Shown: positions 33,315 through 42,705, counted from the first letter of the stretch. The stretch: DNA of 64,000 nt from a bacterium 1XD42-54 (GCA_003612585.1 RAZH01000007.1:1-64000), one strand, 5' to 3'. A program made the numbers and translations. Notes: generated by a model from the sequence alone, not told the origin.

Positions 33315-34434
33315 CAGGATTCCCGGCCACATGCACAACGACAATTTCGCTGTGCTTTCCGGTTCGAAACGCGTATCCCCAACCTCCAATGCCTGACGAT
33401 ACAATCAGCTCCATATCGCCAATTGTTTTTCTGCCATAGTTAAACGTATCTTTATCGAACAAAGTAGTAATAAGTCCCACCGGCCACATCTGACCGGCAT
33501 GCGTATGCCCGGAAAGCATCAAATCATATCCGGCCTGTTCATTTTCTTCCATCTCCCGCGGCTGATGGTCTGTCAAAATGCAGAATCGCTGTTCAGAAAC
33601 ATCCGCCAGAAGTTCTTCAGATGACTTGCGCTCCATCTCATCTCTCCTGGCATCCGTCCGGTCGCGCCGGCCGGCCACACAGAGCTCTTCGCCGATCAAA
33701 GCCGTCTCGTCCTCCAAAATCTTTATTCCTGCTGCGGTAATCGCTTCCTCCAGTTCCGTTTCCGTAAAATCACACGCATCCAAGTAGCGCCCCTTGTCGT
33801 GATTGCCATAAACGTAATACGTTCCGTACGTGCTTCTGATCTGACCCAGGCATCTAAACGCCTCCTTCACCTGTTCCAGCGTCGAAGCCTCATCTACAAT
33901 GTCCCCGCCAAGCACAACGAGATCTGGCTGTTCTTTCTCTATACGTTCACAATAATTCTGAAGCTGTTCCGGATTCATGGTTGTCCCAAAATGCAGATCT
34001 GACAAAAAGGCAAGGTCATATCCTTCTTCCCGGATTTCCTTTTCTGTAAAAACCGTGTATTCCGTCACAACCACCCGGTGCATATTCCAATATGCATACC
34101 CAAGAACAACAGTCGTGACCGCTGCTGCCAGTGTACCGCTGCGCCATGCAAGCTCCACGTACCTGTGAAATCCGTGTCCTGACTTTTTCAGAACCAGTCT
34201 CACAACATCCACAATCGCCGACGCTGCAAGAAAATGCAGCACAATAAGCGCCCAAAAACCAAACAGATTCTGCGCCGGAAGAATCACCAGCACAGATAGT
34301 ACCACTGCCAGCACCATCTGCACATACTTCCCTTTCCCGCCAAACAGCAGGATCTGAATCCTTCTGATAATAAAATACAAATAAATGTAAAGTGGAATCA
34401 TAAAGATTCCCGCCGTTCTCACAAAAAACCGCAT
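33310..34434 (-). CDS. membrane-bound metallophosphoesterase (YkuE-like)
   Basis: The 374-residue protein has four hydrophobic segments in the first 125 residues and then a calcineurin-like phosphoesterase domain on the outer side or at the membrane. Metal ligands are seen in SDLHFG (Asp 146, His 148), GGDIVD, YGNHDKG and SGHTHAGQ. Relatives include B. subtilis YkuE. The substrate is not known from sequence. Start at ATG 34434 behind GGGAG. It stands alone; the upstream 300 bp up to the riboswitch promoter hold only a degenerate hairpin. Confidence 0.88.
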   Translation of the reverse strand: MRFFVRTAGIFMIPLYIYLYFIIRRIQILLFGGKGKYVQMVLAVVLSVLVILPAQNLFGFWALIVLHFLAASAIVDVVRLVLKKSGHGFHRYVELAWRSGTLAAAVTTVVLGYAYWNMHRVVVTEYTVFTEKEIREEGYDLAFLSDLHFGTTMNPEQLQNYCERIEKEQPDLVVLGGDIVDEASTLEQVKEAFRCLGQIRSTYGTYYVYGNHDKGRYLDACDFTETELEEAITAAGIKILEDETALIGEELCVAGRRDRTDARRDEMERKSSEELLADVSEQRFCILTDHQPREMEENEQAGYDLMLSGHTHAGQMWPVGLITTLFDKDTFNYGRKTIGDMELIVSSGIGGWGYAFRTGKHSEIVVVHVAGNPA

Positions 34435-34557
34435 TCTCTTTCTCCCTGCTTTTCCTTATCAATATTTCACGATCTGCTAACAAAATACAGAATATCCAAA
34501 ATCCGGAATTTCATTCTTCCTCATCCTATCTTCTCAAACTTCTGCCCGCAAACGATA

Positions 34558-34599
34558 TTACTGCCAGCCAGGACACATTGGTCCCCCAGTTGGCGGTAA
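34558..34599. other. isolated imperfect hairpin in a gene-free stretch
   Basis: TTACTGCCAGC (34558-34568) and GTTGGCGGTAA (34589-34599) can form an 11-bp stem with two G-U pairs. It has no T tract and no adjacent gene end. It lies in the gap 34435-34709, in which I see nothing else. Confidence 0.4.
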
Positions 34600-34709
34600 C
34601 ATTATAACAGTTCGACTAAGCTACAGGTCAATACATAATATGTGAAAATACTGTGAATTCCTTCGTTTTCTAACAAAATAAATGGGACTCGGATCTATAA
34701 AAGTTGTAC

Positions 34710-34739
34710 TTGACAGCAAACGCTTCTCTATAATAAGAT
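34710..34739 (+). promoter_or_regulatory. promoter of the cobalamin transport operon
   Basis: TTGACA (34710-34715), 18 bp, TAAGAT (34734-34739), about 25 bp before the riboswitch. Confidence 0.6.
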
Positions 34740-34763
34740 AAAAATAGCATAAAAATACTGCGT

Positions 34764-34936
34764 ATGTTAATATAGTGCCGAAAGGCTGCCCCCTTTGGGG
34801 CAACGGGAACAAAGTAGAAGCTTTGACAGCCCCCGCTACTGTGTGACAGACGAACTCTCCCAAAAGTCACTGGAAAACCGGGAAGACGGAGAAAGTAGGA
34901 TGAAGTCGAGTCAGGAGACCTGCTATATTATCAATA
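34764..34936 (+). ncRNA. cobalamin riboswitch
   Basis: The leader shows the conserved landmarks of the AdoCbl riboswitch in order: GTGCCGAAAGGC, GGGAACAAAGT, TTTGACAGCCCCCGCTACTG, GACGAAC, AAGTCACTGG, CCGGGAAGACGG, and GATGAAGTCGAG with GTCAGGAGACCTGC (34900-34925). The ends AATATAG and CTATATT can close the P1 stem. It lies upstream of a BtuFCD-type transporter and is followed by an intrinsic terminator, so high cobalamin should stop transcription. Confidence 0.96.
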
Positions 34937-35040
34937 CTGTTGCTTTCGGTGGGGAGGCTTACATAGACATAGCAGAAATGCTTTTTTGCTGTGCACAGAT
35001 TGTGAAGTTTTATATTTTCACTTTACTTCTCAGATCTGAT

Positions 35041-35064
35041 GAGCCACCAAAAGGCTCTTTTTTT
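35041..35064 (+). terminator. riboswitch-controlled intrinsic terminator
   Basis: GAGCC (35041-35045) and GGCTC (35053-35057) form a short stem followed by eight T residues, between the aptamer and the first gene. It is the likely expression platform. Confidence 0.8.
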
Positions 35065-35142
35065 ATGCGTACAGACTGTTACAATACCGCATACTTCTGC
35101 ATCAGTCCAGTCATTTCACACAGCAGAAAGAGAGGATTCAAA

Positions 35143-36108
35143 ATGAAAAAGAAATTTGTTCTATCACTACTCGCAGGTATGATGATTCTGTCTTCTTTTG
35201 GCACGGGGGTTTTTGCCAGTGAGACAGCAGCTTACGGTGAAGTAACCATTGAAAACGGGGACCGCACTCTGACCTTCACGGAAATGCCGACCGGTATCCT
35301 TTGCTGTTACAGTGGAGAGGTACTGATGAAACTCGGACTTGACCAGTACATCATCGGTACAAGCACAAACAACAAGGGCCGTATCTCGCCGCTTGAAGGC
35401 GTAGCCGAGCTCTTTGAAGGGATTCCGGAGATTGAGCGTTCACACGAAAACGCAGTTGCCTGCGGTGCAGACCTGATTGTTGGGGAAGTCAGCGCATTCC
35501 AGGAAGACCGCTGGGGAACGTACGATATGCTTGAAGAAAAGGGAATCACCTCGTACGTCCTTACCGGTACTGTCGTGGAAGATGAAACAATGGACAGTAT
35601 TTATCAGGATATCGAGAATATGGGGAAGATTTTCAAAGTGGAAGAGCGCGCGGAGAAACTGATTTTTGAGACAAAAGAACAGATTGCCGCGATTGAAGCC
35701 TCTGTAGCTGATATTAAGGAAGAAGAAAAAGTAACCGCCTTCGTTATGGACAGCGTAAGCGGTAATGAAGTTTATACCACTTCCGCGGGCCTAGAAAGCA
35801 ATCTGATCGAACTGGCCGGCGGCATCAATGCCACAAAGGGAATGGCTGATTCCAGATGGTTCACAACAAGCGTGGAGACCATTGTTGCCACAAATCCGGA
35901 CGTTATGATCTTCAACGACTATGGCAATGAGGAAATGCTGCAGGAAAGCCTTGATTTTATCAATAATAACGAAGCGCTGGCCGATGTGCCGGCAGTCGCA
36001 AATCAGGATTATATCATTATTCCGCTCGCTTATGCGATGCATGATTTAAGCGCAGTAGAAGCATGTAAGATTTTCGCGGAAGCATTCTACCCGGAACGCT
36101 TCCTATAA
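35143..36108 (+). CDS. btuF: cobalamin-binding ABC transporter periplasmic-type protein
   Basis: The 321-residue binding protein is of the BtuF/FecB class, with a signal peptide (about 1-25, ending VFASE). It has the typical two-lobed fold markers VLMKLGLDQYIIG and GVAELFEG, then a long helix and DVMIFNDYG. The riboswitch upstream and FecCD-type genes downstream make cobalamin or a cobinamide the probable substrate; the family also carries ferric siderophores. Start at ATG 35143 behind AGAGAGGA. There is no lipobox Cys, which is unusual for a Gram-positive binding protein. Confidence 0.9.
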   Translation: MKKKFVLSLLAGMMILSSFGTGVFASETAAYGEVTIENGDRTLTFTEMPTGILCCYSGEVLMKLGLDQYIIGTSTNNKGRISPLEGVAELFEGIPEIERSHENAVACGADLIVGEVSAFQEDRWGTYDMLEEKGITSYVLTGTVVEDETMDSIYQDIENMGKIFKVEERAEKLIFETKEQIAAIEASVADIKEEEKVTAFVMDSVSGNEVYTTSAGLESNLIELAGGINATKGMADSRWFTTSVETIVATNPDVMIFNDYGNEEMLQESLDFINNNEALADVPAVANQDYIIIPLAYAMHDLSAVEACKIFAEAFYPERFL

Positions 36109-36180
36109 GCATGCCCCTGTGATCAAACACCATTTTCATACGCATAGCCCAATGAAACGCAATTTACTTAAGGAGACAAT

Positions 36181-37239
36181 ATGAAGGGGAAGCATATTCG
36201 CAGCGGTCTGCTGTTTCCTGTTTTGACTGCATTTTTGATCTTTTCCATCCTGTATGTGGTATCAATCGGCACTACCCCGATAGACATCAAAACAGTCTAT
36301 CGGGTCATGGCAGATCAGATCTTTTTCAGTGGAGCACAGACAGCTGCCGGTGCATGGGATAAATCAATCTACCAGATTATCTGGAATATCAGGCTGCCCA
36401 GAGTTCTTTTCGGAGTATGCTGCGGCGCCGGCCTTTCTATCTGCGGCGCAGCCATGCAGGCCCTTGTCCTAAACCCTGTCGCAGAACCCTATATTTTAGG
36501 CGTATCTTCCGGTGCATCGGCCGGAGCTGCTCTGGCGCTTCTGACACCGCTCCCCTTTTTCAGCGGACAATACCGCACCACTGCCTTTGCCCTGCTTGGT
36601 GCACTTCTTGCCTTTTTCTGCGTCTATCGCATGGCAAAAGCCGGTGGCGGCGGTAAAATACAGCCGGTTGCCCTCCTGCTCTCCGGCACAGCCGTAAATG
36701 CCGTGATGAGCGCCGTTACCAGCTTTTTAATCTTTATGGCCAAAAGTCCTGAGAGCATTTCTGCTGTCTATAACTGGCAAATGGGAAGCCTTGCCTCCGC
36801 CCAGTGGAGCAGTCTCCGGATTCCGGCTCTCGGCACCGCTTTGGGTTGTATCGTCTTTTTCTGCCAGAGCGGCAATTTCAATCTTATCATGATAGGAGAC
36901 GACGATGCTGCTGCCATGGGACTGCATGTAAAACGCTTTCGTGGTATGATGTTCATCATCTGTGCCCTCATTGTAGCATCTCTTGTCTCTGTCACCGGTA
37001 TTATTGGATTTGTAGGCCTTATGGTCCCCCATATGGTTCGTCTGCTCGCAGGGACAAGCAGTAACAGAATCATTTTGCCTCTGAGCGCACTGTTCGGCGC
37101 TTCTTATCTGATCTGGGCCGATGCCGCTGCGCGCAGCCTGTTTGGCCCTGCCGAACTCCCGCTTGGCATCATTACCGCATTTGTTGGAGCTCCGTTTTTC
37201 TTTTATCTGATGATACGAAAGAATCGAGGTGGCGCATGA
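36181..37239 (+). CDS. btuC: cobalamin ABC transporter permease (FecCD family)
   Basis: The 352-residue membrane protein has about ten hydrophobic helices and the family motifs LPRVLFGVCCGAGLSICGAA, GVSSGASAGAA and GFVGLMVPHMVRLLAG. It would form the dimeric channel of the transporter. Start at ATG 36181 behind TTAAGGAG. It overlaps the ATPase gene by 4 bp (ATGA), so the two are translationally coupled. Confidence 0.93.
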   Translation: MKGKHIRSGLLFPVLTAFLIFSILYVVSIGTTPIDIKTVYRVMADQIFFSGAQTAAGAWDKSIYQIIWNIRLPRVLFGVCCGAGLSICGAAMQALVLNPVAEPYILGVSSGASAGAALALLTPLPFFSGQYRTTAFALLGALLAFFCVYRMAKAGGGGKIQPVALLLSGTAVNAVMSAVTSFLIFMAKSPESISAVYNWQMGSLASAQWSSLRIPALGTALGCIVFFCQSGNFNLIMIGDDDAAAMGLHVKRFRGMMFIICALIVASLVSVTGIIGFVGLMVPHMVRLLAGTSSNRIILPLSALFGASYLIWADAAARSLFGPAELPLGIITAFVGAPFFFYLMIRKNRGGA

Positions 37240-37991
37240 CCACAGCAATAGAATTTCAGAATATACAGACCGGTTATGGAAAAAAAGAAATCCTGCACAA
37301 CGTGAGCGTGCAGGCAGAGCGGGGAAAAATCACCGGAATTGTCGGACCAAACGGCTCCGGAAAATCGACACTGGTTAAAACACTATTCGGGATAGTACCC
37401 TGCAAATCCGGCGCTATTTTTCTGGACGGAAAAAACCTGCAATCGTTCAGCCGAAAGGATGTCGCAAGGAAGTTAGGATATGTCGGACAGGATACCTCTG
37501 TGGTTTTTGACTTTTCTGTGGAGGATATTATTGGCATGGCTCTTTACCACCAAAAAAAGACAGATCTCCCATCAAAAGAGCGAATTCGTCTCGCCATGGA
37601 AGAACTGAATATCCTGGAATTTTCCGGACGCAGCATTCAGACACTCTCCGGAGGGGAACGAAAGCTGGTTTTTCTGGCCCGTGCTGTAGCACAGGGTGCA
37701 GATACTATCATACTGGATGAACCGACCAACCACCTTGATATCTACCACCAGATTTTTCTGTTAAACTATCTGAAGCGAAGCGGTAAGACCATTCTCCTTG
37801 TTATTCACGACCTCCGCCTTGCAGCCCACTATTGCGATCACCTTTTCCTGATGCAGGACGGTCGCGTCGCCTCCAGTGGAATCCCCGAGCACGTACTGAC
37901 TCCAAAAAATGCGAAGCAGGTATTCGGAATCTCCGGAAAAATCAGTTATTTGCCGGATGGTACCAGGGACTTTTGCATGGACTTCCAGTGA
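37236..37991 (+). CDS. btuD: cobalamin ABC transporter ATPase
   Basis: The 251-residue ATPase has Walker A GPNGSGKST near 37-45, the signature LSGGERKLVFLARA, Walker B IILDEPTNHLD and an H-loop His in VIHDLRLA. It powers the permease encoded immediately upstream. The last codons sit in a perfect hairpin described separately. Confidence 0.94.
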   Translation: MTTAIEFQNIQTGYGKKEILHNVSVQAERGKITGIVGPNGSGKSTLVKTLFGIVPCKSGAIFLDGKNLQSFSRKDVARKLGYVGQDTSVVFDFSVEDIIGMALYHQKKTDLPSKERIRLAMEELNILEFSGRSIQTLSGGERKLVFLARAVAQGADTIILDEPTNHLDIYHQIFLLNYLKRSGKTILLVIHDLRLAAHYCDHLFLMQDGRVASSGIPEHVLTPKNAKQVFGISGKISYLPDGTRDFCMDFQ

Positions 37992-38000
37992 AGTCCATGC
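37975..38000 (+). other. perfect hairpin over the btuD stop codon
   Basis: GCATGGACTTC (37975-37985) and GAAGTCCATGC (37990-38000) form an 11-bp perfect stem with loop CAGT; the TGA stop is in the 3' arm boundary. No T tract follows on either strand. It may protect or end the transcript. Confidence 0.6.
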
Positions 38001-38033
38001 CGATGTACCCGTAAAACAAAGTTCTGTTTCTTT

Positions 38034-38582
38034 TCAGAAATATTTTACCATGCACAGCTCACTCTCACACGTCCCATCCTTTAAATGAAATCCGTTTTTC
38101 AGCTCGCCCCACACTTCAAATCCGGTACTCTGATACAGCCTGAGCCCTTTTTCATTTGTTTTCAGCAAACTCAGCTCAACCTGCGCAAATCCCATCTCCT
38201 TCGCCCTCTCCAAGCATGCCTGTGTGAGAGCTCGTCCAAGCCCAAGTCCCCACCACGGCTGTAGCACCGCAATCCCAAAATCGGCACGATGACGCAGTTT
38301 TATACGCTCACTAAATGGACTGATGCTCGCATTTCCGGCAAGTTCTCCCTCCACAAAAGCCGAGATCTGAATACTGTTTTTACTCTCCACACACTGTTCG
38401 AGAAAATCTGCTTCTGATTCCAAGGTCTCCGTAATCTCTTCTGGATACCGTCCGACAAACTCTGTCTCCTCCGACATCCTGCGAATATACAAAAGCATCG
38501 CCTCGGCATCTTCTCTCCTCGGACTCCGCAAAACGGCAGTCTTCCCATTCTTCATCGTAAATTCCTGCTTTTCATACAGCAT
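38034..38582 (-). CDS. GNAT-family N-acetyltransferase
   Basis: The 182-residue acetyltransferase is of the RimJ/RimL-like GNAT class. The acetyl-CoA site WWGLGLGRALTQACLERAKE and the C-terminal LRLYQSTGFEVWGE motif are clear. The acceptor is unknown. Start at ATG 38582 is preferred because GGGGGA is 8 bases upstream; a GTG two codons earlier is too close to it. Confidence 0.88.
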   Translation of the reverse strand: MLYEKQEFTMKNGKTAVLRSPRREDAEAMLLYIRRMSEETEFVGRYPEEITETLESEADFLEQCVESKNSIQISAFVEGELAGNASISPFSERIKLRHRADFGIAVLQPWWGLGLGRALTQACLERAKEMGFAQVELSLLKTNEKGLRLYQSTGFEVWGELKNGFHLKDGTCESELCMVKYF

Positions 38583-38661
38583 AACCACAATCCCCCATTT
38601 CTTCTGTCATCTATATTCTAATTCAACTGCAAAACTTTTCCAAAAACTCCAGATGTTTATA

Positions 38662-38702
38662 AAAAGGGCTACCCCCTCCCCTTTCCGAAGCGGCGGCAGC
38701 CC
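38662..38702 (-). terminator. terminator after the M29 aminopeptidase A gene
   Basis: On the minus strand GGGCTGCC pairs with GGTAGCCC around a GC-rich loop and is followed by TTTTTA. It ends the peptide-use locus. Confidence 0.8.
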
Positions 38703-38710
38703 ATCCATTC

Positions 38711-39832
38711 TTATTTGAGATTTTCCGGATTCAGGCAGTCAAGCTCTGGCAGAACAAATCTCCCATCCTTGCGGATCAACACACCGTCAAACCACATCTC
38801 TCCGCCTCCAAATTCCGGCATCTGGCAACAGATCAGATCCCAATGCTGTGCGGAATGATTGCCATTCTCATTGCGCTCATACGCATTTCCCGGTGTAAAA
38901 TGAAAACTTCCTACCATTTTTTCATCGAACAGAATGTCACAGATCGGACGTGTCACATATGGATTGCATCCGATTGCAAACTCTCCCACATAGCGCGCCC
39001 CCTCATCTGTGTCAAAAATTTCGTCCATGCGATCCGGAAGATTCGAATCAGCCTTTATCACCTTTCCATCTTTAAAAGTCAGTGTCACATCCGAATAGAC
39101 TGCTCCATTATACGGCGACGGGATATTGTAGTGGATGACTCCGTTGACAGAATCCTTCACCGGCGCCGTAGAGACCTCCCCGTCCGGAATATTGCACTGT
39201 CCGTGCCACGGATATACGCCAATTCCTTTGATCGAAAAATGAAGATCGGTTCCCGGTCCGATAATATCGACCTTATCGGTACGCTCCATCAGCTTCACAA
39301 GCGGCTGCATGGCCCTTTCCATCTTATCGTAGTCCACCAGACATGCCTTAAAATAATAATCCTCAAATTCTGCTGTGGACATGCCTGCAAGCTGTGCCAT
39401 CGCGCTGTTCGGATAACGCAGTACAGACCATTTTGTGTGGTTACAGCGTTCCGACAGATGCAGCGGTCCCCAGTAATTCCGTTTGTAGACATCTATCTGT
39501 GAAATCGGATAATTGTCCCATTCATGAATATTCAGACTTGCACGCACGTCGATATAGGCATCCATATTTTTCATGCGCTCCAGCTGGTAAGACGTTACCG
39601 CAGCCATATGCGCATCATTCGCCCCTGCAATCACCGCTCCCATCAGCTGCTCATCAAACTGGTGGACATACGGCTGACCGCCTGCCACATATGCTTCCTC
39701 AATCAGCGCCCGCACCAGCGGCACAGCATCAGGATCACCGTGCAGTTCAATCAGTACTTTTTCACCCTTTTGCAGATATACAGCCTTATTGATCAAAAAC
39801 TGCGCATATCTGCGAATTCTGCTATCTTCCAT
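38711..39832 (-). CDS. M29-family metallo-aminopeptidase, paralogue A
   Basis: The 373-residue enzyme is a thermophilic-type (M29) aminopeptidase that removes N-terminal residues from peptides with two metal ions. The family's metal-site regions are seen: IPDGEV, GEFAIGCNP, GSFHFTPGNAYE and HWDLI. Start at ATG 39832 behind GAGAGGA. It is a close paralogue of the gene at 39956-41077, starting MEDxRIR in both. A strong intrinsic terminator ends only about 20 bases before its start codon, so its expression depends on read-through or on a promoter ahead of that hairpin. Confidence 0.92.
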   Translation of the reverse strand: MEDSRIRRYAQFLINKAVYLQKGEKVLIELHGDPDAVPLVRALIEEAYVAGGQPYVHQFDEQLMGAVIAGANDAHMAAVTSYQLERMKNMDAYIDVRASLNIHEWDNYPISQIDVYKRNYWGPLHLSERCNHTKWSVLRYPNSAMAQLAGMSTAEFEDYYFKACLVDYDKMERAMQPLVKLMERTDKVDIIGPGTDLHFSIKGIGVYPWHGQCNIPDGEVSTAPVKDSVNGVIHYNIPSPYNGAVYSDVTLTFKDGKVIKADSNLPDRMDEIFDTDEGARYVGEFAIGCNPYVTRPICDILFDEKMVGSFHFTPGNAYERNENGNHSAQHWDLICCQMPEFGGGEMWFDGVLIRKDGRFVLPELDCLNPENLK

Positions 39833-39852
39833 ATTTTATCCTCTCTGAATTT

Positions 39853-39894
39853 AAAAAACAGGGCCGTCACATTATCTCCCTAATGCGACAGCCC
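39853..39894 (-). terminator. terminator/attenuator between the two M29 genes
   Basis: On the minus strand GGGCTGTCGCATTA pairs with TAATGTGACGGCCC (one mismatch) around GGGAGA, followed by TGTTTTTT. It is a strong intrinsic terminator ending about 20 bases before the start of the next gene, with no space for a promoter in between. Confidence 0.85.
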
Positions 39895-39955
39895 TTCTCT
39901 GGTGTACTATATCCCTTTCACATTGCGTGAAGTTCCTATGATACAGCTCACAAAT

Positions 39956-41077
39956 CTACAGCAAATTCTCCGGATTCAGACAATCCAGCTCCGGCAGAAC
40001 GAAACGGCCATCTTTGCGAATCAGCACATCATCAAAGTATATTTCACCGCCGCCTGCTTCCGGTGTCTGCAGGGAAATCAGATCCCAGTGCTGTGCAGAA
40101 CGATTGCCATTATCCGCTACATCATATGCATTGCCTGGTGTAAAGTGGAAGCTGCCTGCCATCTTCTCATCGAACAGAATGTCAAGCATCGGAGACGTGA
40201 TGATCGGATTCACACCAATCGCAAACTCGCCCACATAACGTGCTCCTTCATCTGTATCAAAGATCAGATTCATCTTATCGGTCAGATTGGAGGTGGCATT
40301 TACCACTTTTCCATCCTTAAATTCCAATCTTACGTCACGGAATACCTCTCCGCCGTACGGTGACGGAACGTTGTAATAAATAAATCCATTCACAGAATCT
40401 TTTACCGGTGCAGTCAGGATCTCACCATCCGGAACATTGTTCTCGCCGGTTGTACCGATTGCCGGAATTCCCTTGATTGAGAACGTCAAATCTGTCTTCG
40501 GACCTGTAATACGTACCTTGTCCGTACGTTCCATCAGCTCCACAAGCGGCTTCATGGATCTGCCCATCTTCTCATAATCTACCAGACACGCATTGAAATA
40601 GAAGTTCTCGTATTCCTCTGTTGACATGCCTGCAAGCTGTGCCATCGCTTCATTCGGATAACGAATTACCGTCCATTTTGTGTGATTGCAGCGCTCGGAC
40701 AGGTGAATTGGTCCCCAGTATTCCTTGTTATAAATAGCCATCTTATCTTTCGGTACGTCGTTCCACTCGTGGATATTTTTCGACGCACGGATGTCTACAT
40801 ATGCATCCATATCCTGCATACGCTTCAGCTCATACGCTGCGATATTATGCATATGCTCTTCGGATGTTCCTTTTAAGATAGCACCCTCAAGCTCATAATC
40901 AAATTTCTGGAAAAAGGGGAAGCCCCCCAAAGCGTAGGCTTCCTCAATCATTGCTTTCGCCAGCGGAGCCGCCTTCGGATCTCCGTGAAGCTCGATTAGA
41001 ATTTTTTCCCCTTTTTTCAGACCAACGGATTTCTCGATAATAAATCTCGCAAACTTACGGATTCTTGGATCTTCCAT
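39956..41077 (-). CDS. M29-family metallo-aminopeptidase, paralogue B
   Basis: The 373-residue aminopeptidase has the same M29 motifs as paralogue A (VPDGEI, GEFAIGVNP, GSFHFTPGNAYD, HWDLI) and identical length. It follows the oligopeptide-binding protein by 18 bp, so it belongs to the Opp operon and probably hydrolyses imported peptides in the cytosol; there is no signal peptide. Start at ATG 41077 behind AAGGAG. Confidence 0.93.
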   Translation of the reverse strand: MEDPRIRKFARFIIEKSVGLKKGEKILIELHGDPKAAPLAKAMIEEAYALGGFPFFQKFDYELEGAILKGTSEEHMHNIAAYELKRMQDMDAYVDIRASKNIHEWNDVPKDKMAIYNKEYWGPIHLSERCNHTKWTVIRYPNEAMAQLAGMSTEEYENFYFNACLVDYEKMGRSMKPLVELMERTDKVRITGPKTDLTFSIKGIPAIGTTGENNVPDGEILTAPVKDSVNGFIYYNVPSPYGGEVFRDVRLEFKDGKVVNATSNLTDKMNLIFDTDEGARYVGEFAIGVNPIITSPMLDILFDEKMAGSFHFTPGNAYDVADNGNRSAQHWDLISLQTPEAGGGEIYFDDVLIRKDGRFVLPELDCLNPENLL

Positions 41078-41095
41078 TGTTCTTAATCTCCTTTT

Positions 41096-42637
41096 TTATT
41101 CTGCCCAGTGATAATCAAACATCGAGTAGGATTTTGCATTGTCACATACAATGTCCGTGCTGTGCGGAATCGCAAATTTTACAGCGTACAGCGGAACAAA
41201 CGGAACATCCTGCATAAACTTGTCGATCATCTGCTTAAAGATTTCCTTACGCGCTTCCGGATCAGACTCTCCGCGGGACTGCTGAACAAGTGCATCCATT
41301 TCCGGATCGTTGTAGAAGCTGTAGTTTGAGCTTCCTGCATTCTCAGAATATAAAGCGCCAGCCAGAACCTCATCCAGATCATAGGTCTGTCCTACCCATG
41401 AAAGCGGAAGAATCTCAACGCCGCCTGCTCTCATTTCTTCCAGGAACGCAGCACGCTCCATCGGCTCAACGGTTGCATTCAGGCCCATGTTTACAAGTAC
41501 ATTCTGAAGCCATACACCAAGTGTTGCATACGGTTCTGTATTGTAGGATTTTACGGTAACGCTTGCGCCTTCCATACCGCACTCTGCCACGAGTTCTTTT
41601 GCCTTATCCAGGTCATAGCTGTAAGCATACTCGGAATCATAATCCGGATTGCCGGACATCTCGCTTCCGATGTCGCCCGGATAGCTGATCAGCACGCCCA
41701 TGCCGTCTGCTGCAACTGCCAGAGCTTCTTCCGGATTAATTGCATATGCAACTGCCAGTCTCATCTTCGGATCAGAGAATGTACCGTCCGGTGTGTACAT
41801 ATAAACACCCTCGTTACGTCCGCTGACATATTCTTCTACTGCGATATTGTCTGAGCTTGTCAGTGTGTTGTATGCGGTTCCGGTAATCGGATTGAACCAT
41901 ACATCCATATCGCCTGTCTGCAGTGCAACAACGGCTGCGTTTGTATCCTGCATCTCATGGAAAACAACTTCTTTGATATCTGCCTCGCCTGCATAGTAAT
42001 CCGGATTTGCCTCAAAGGTCATGGAAACATCCGGTTTCCAGTCTGTCAGAATATACGGACCGCAGGAAAGTGTCTTATCAACGGTTGTACCGTACTCTGC
42101 GCCCCAAAGCTCATTGCCGTGAGCCGGCATGATGGAACCGTACATATCAGTAGCCAGATTGGACAGGAACACAACGTCCGGCCGTGTCAGTTTCATGACA
42201 ACTGTATAATCATCCACTGCTTCTACGGTATCCAGATCTGCCACTACTACAGAAAATCCAGGCGCTTCTTCTTTCAGCATCTGCATCGTAAACACAACGT
42301 CCTCTGCCGTAACCGGTTCTCCGTCGGACCACTTAAGATCCTGTCTTAAATGGAACGTAAGCTCTGTGGATTCCTCATTTACTTCCCAGCTCTCTGCCAT
42401 TCTCGGCTCATACTCTCCATCACTGTTTTTGTGAATCAGAGTATCAGAAATCTGTGCATATGCGATAGACTCCGGAACACCCGGGGAGTGCAGTCTCTGG
42501 ATCAGTCCGTCCGGAATTGCCGGATATGCAATGTTGATCGGTCTGTCACCCGCCGCAGATACATTTACCGTCATACTTGTTGCCATCATAGCACACATAA
42601 GTGCTGCCGCAACCGCTCTTTTCATTGATGTATTCAT
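41096..42637 (-). CDS. oppA: oligopeptide ABC transporter substrate-binding protein
   Basis: The 513-residue family 5 binding protein has a signal peptide (about 1-29, ending VSAAG). It shows the characteristic LTFHLRQDLKWSDGEPVTAEDVVFT region near 85-112 and PFVPLYAV near the end. It should deliver di- or oligopeptides to the permeases encoded upstream. Start at ATG 42637 behind TAAGGAGG. No lipobox Cys is present, so how it stays at the cell surface of a single-membrane cell is unclear. Gene order with peptidases supports peptides rather than nickel or sugars. Confidence 0.92.
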   Translation of the reverse strand: MNTSMKRAVAAALMCAMMATSMTVNVSAAGDRPINIAYPAIPDGLIQRLHSPGVPESIAYAQISDTLIHKNSDGEYEPRMAESWEVNEESTELTFHLRQDLKWSDGEPVTAEDVVFTMQMLKEEAPGFSVVVADLDTVEAVDDYTVVMKLTRPDVVFLSNLATDMYGSIMPAHGNELWGAEYGTTVDKTLSCGPYILTDWKPDVSMTFEANPDYYAGEADIKEVVFHEMQDTNAAVVALQTGDMDVWFNPITGTAYNTLTSSDNIAVEEYVSGRNEGVYMYTPDGTFSDPKMRLAVAYAINPEEALAVAADGMGVLISYPGDIGSEMSGNPDYDSEYAYSYDLDKAKELVAECGMEGASVTVKSYNTEPYATLGVWLQNVLVNMGLNATVEPMERAAFLEEMRAGGVEILPLSWVGQTYDLDEVLAGALYSENAGSSNYSFYNDPEMDALVQQSRGESDPEARKEIFKQMIDKFMQDVPFVPLYAVKFAIPHSTDIVCDNAKSYSMFDYHWAE

Positions 42638-42705
42638 ATTTTTTCCTCCTTATAAATCTGTTATCACTGCGGCCCTGTCTCATGCAGGACGGAAGTGTAA
42701 CCTTT

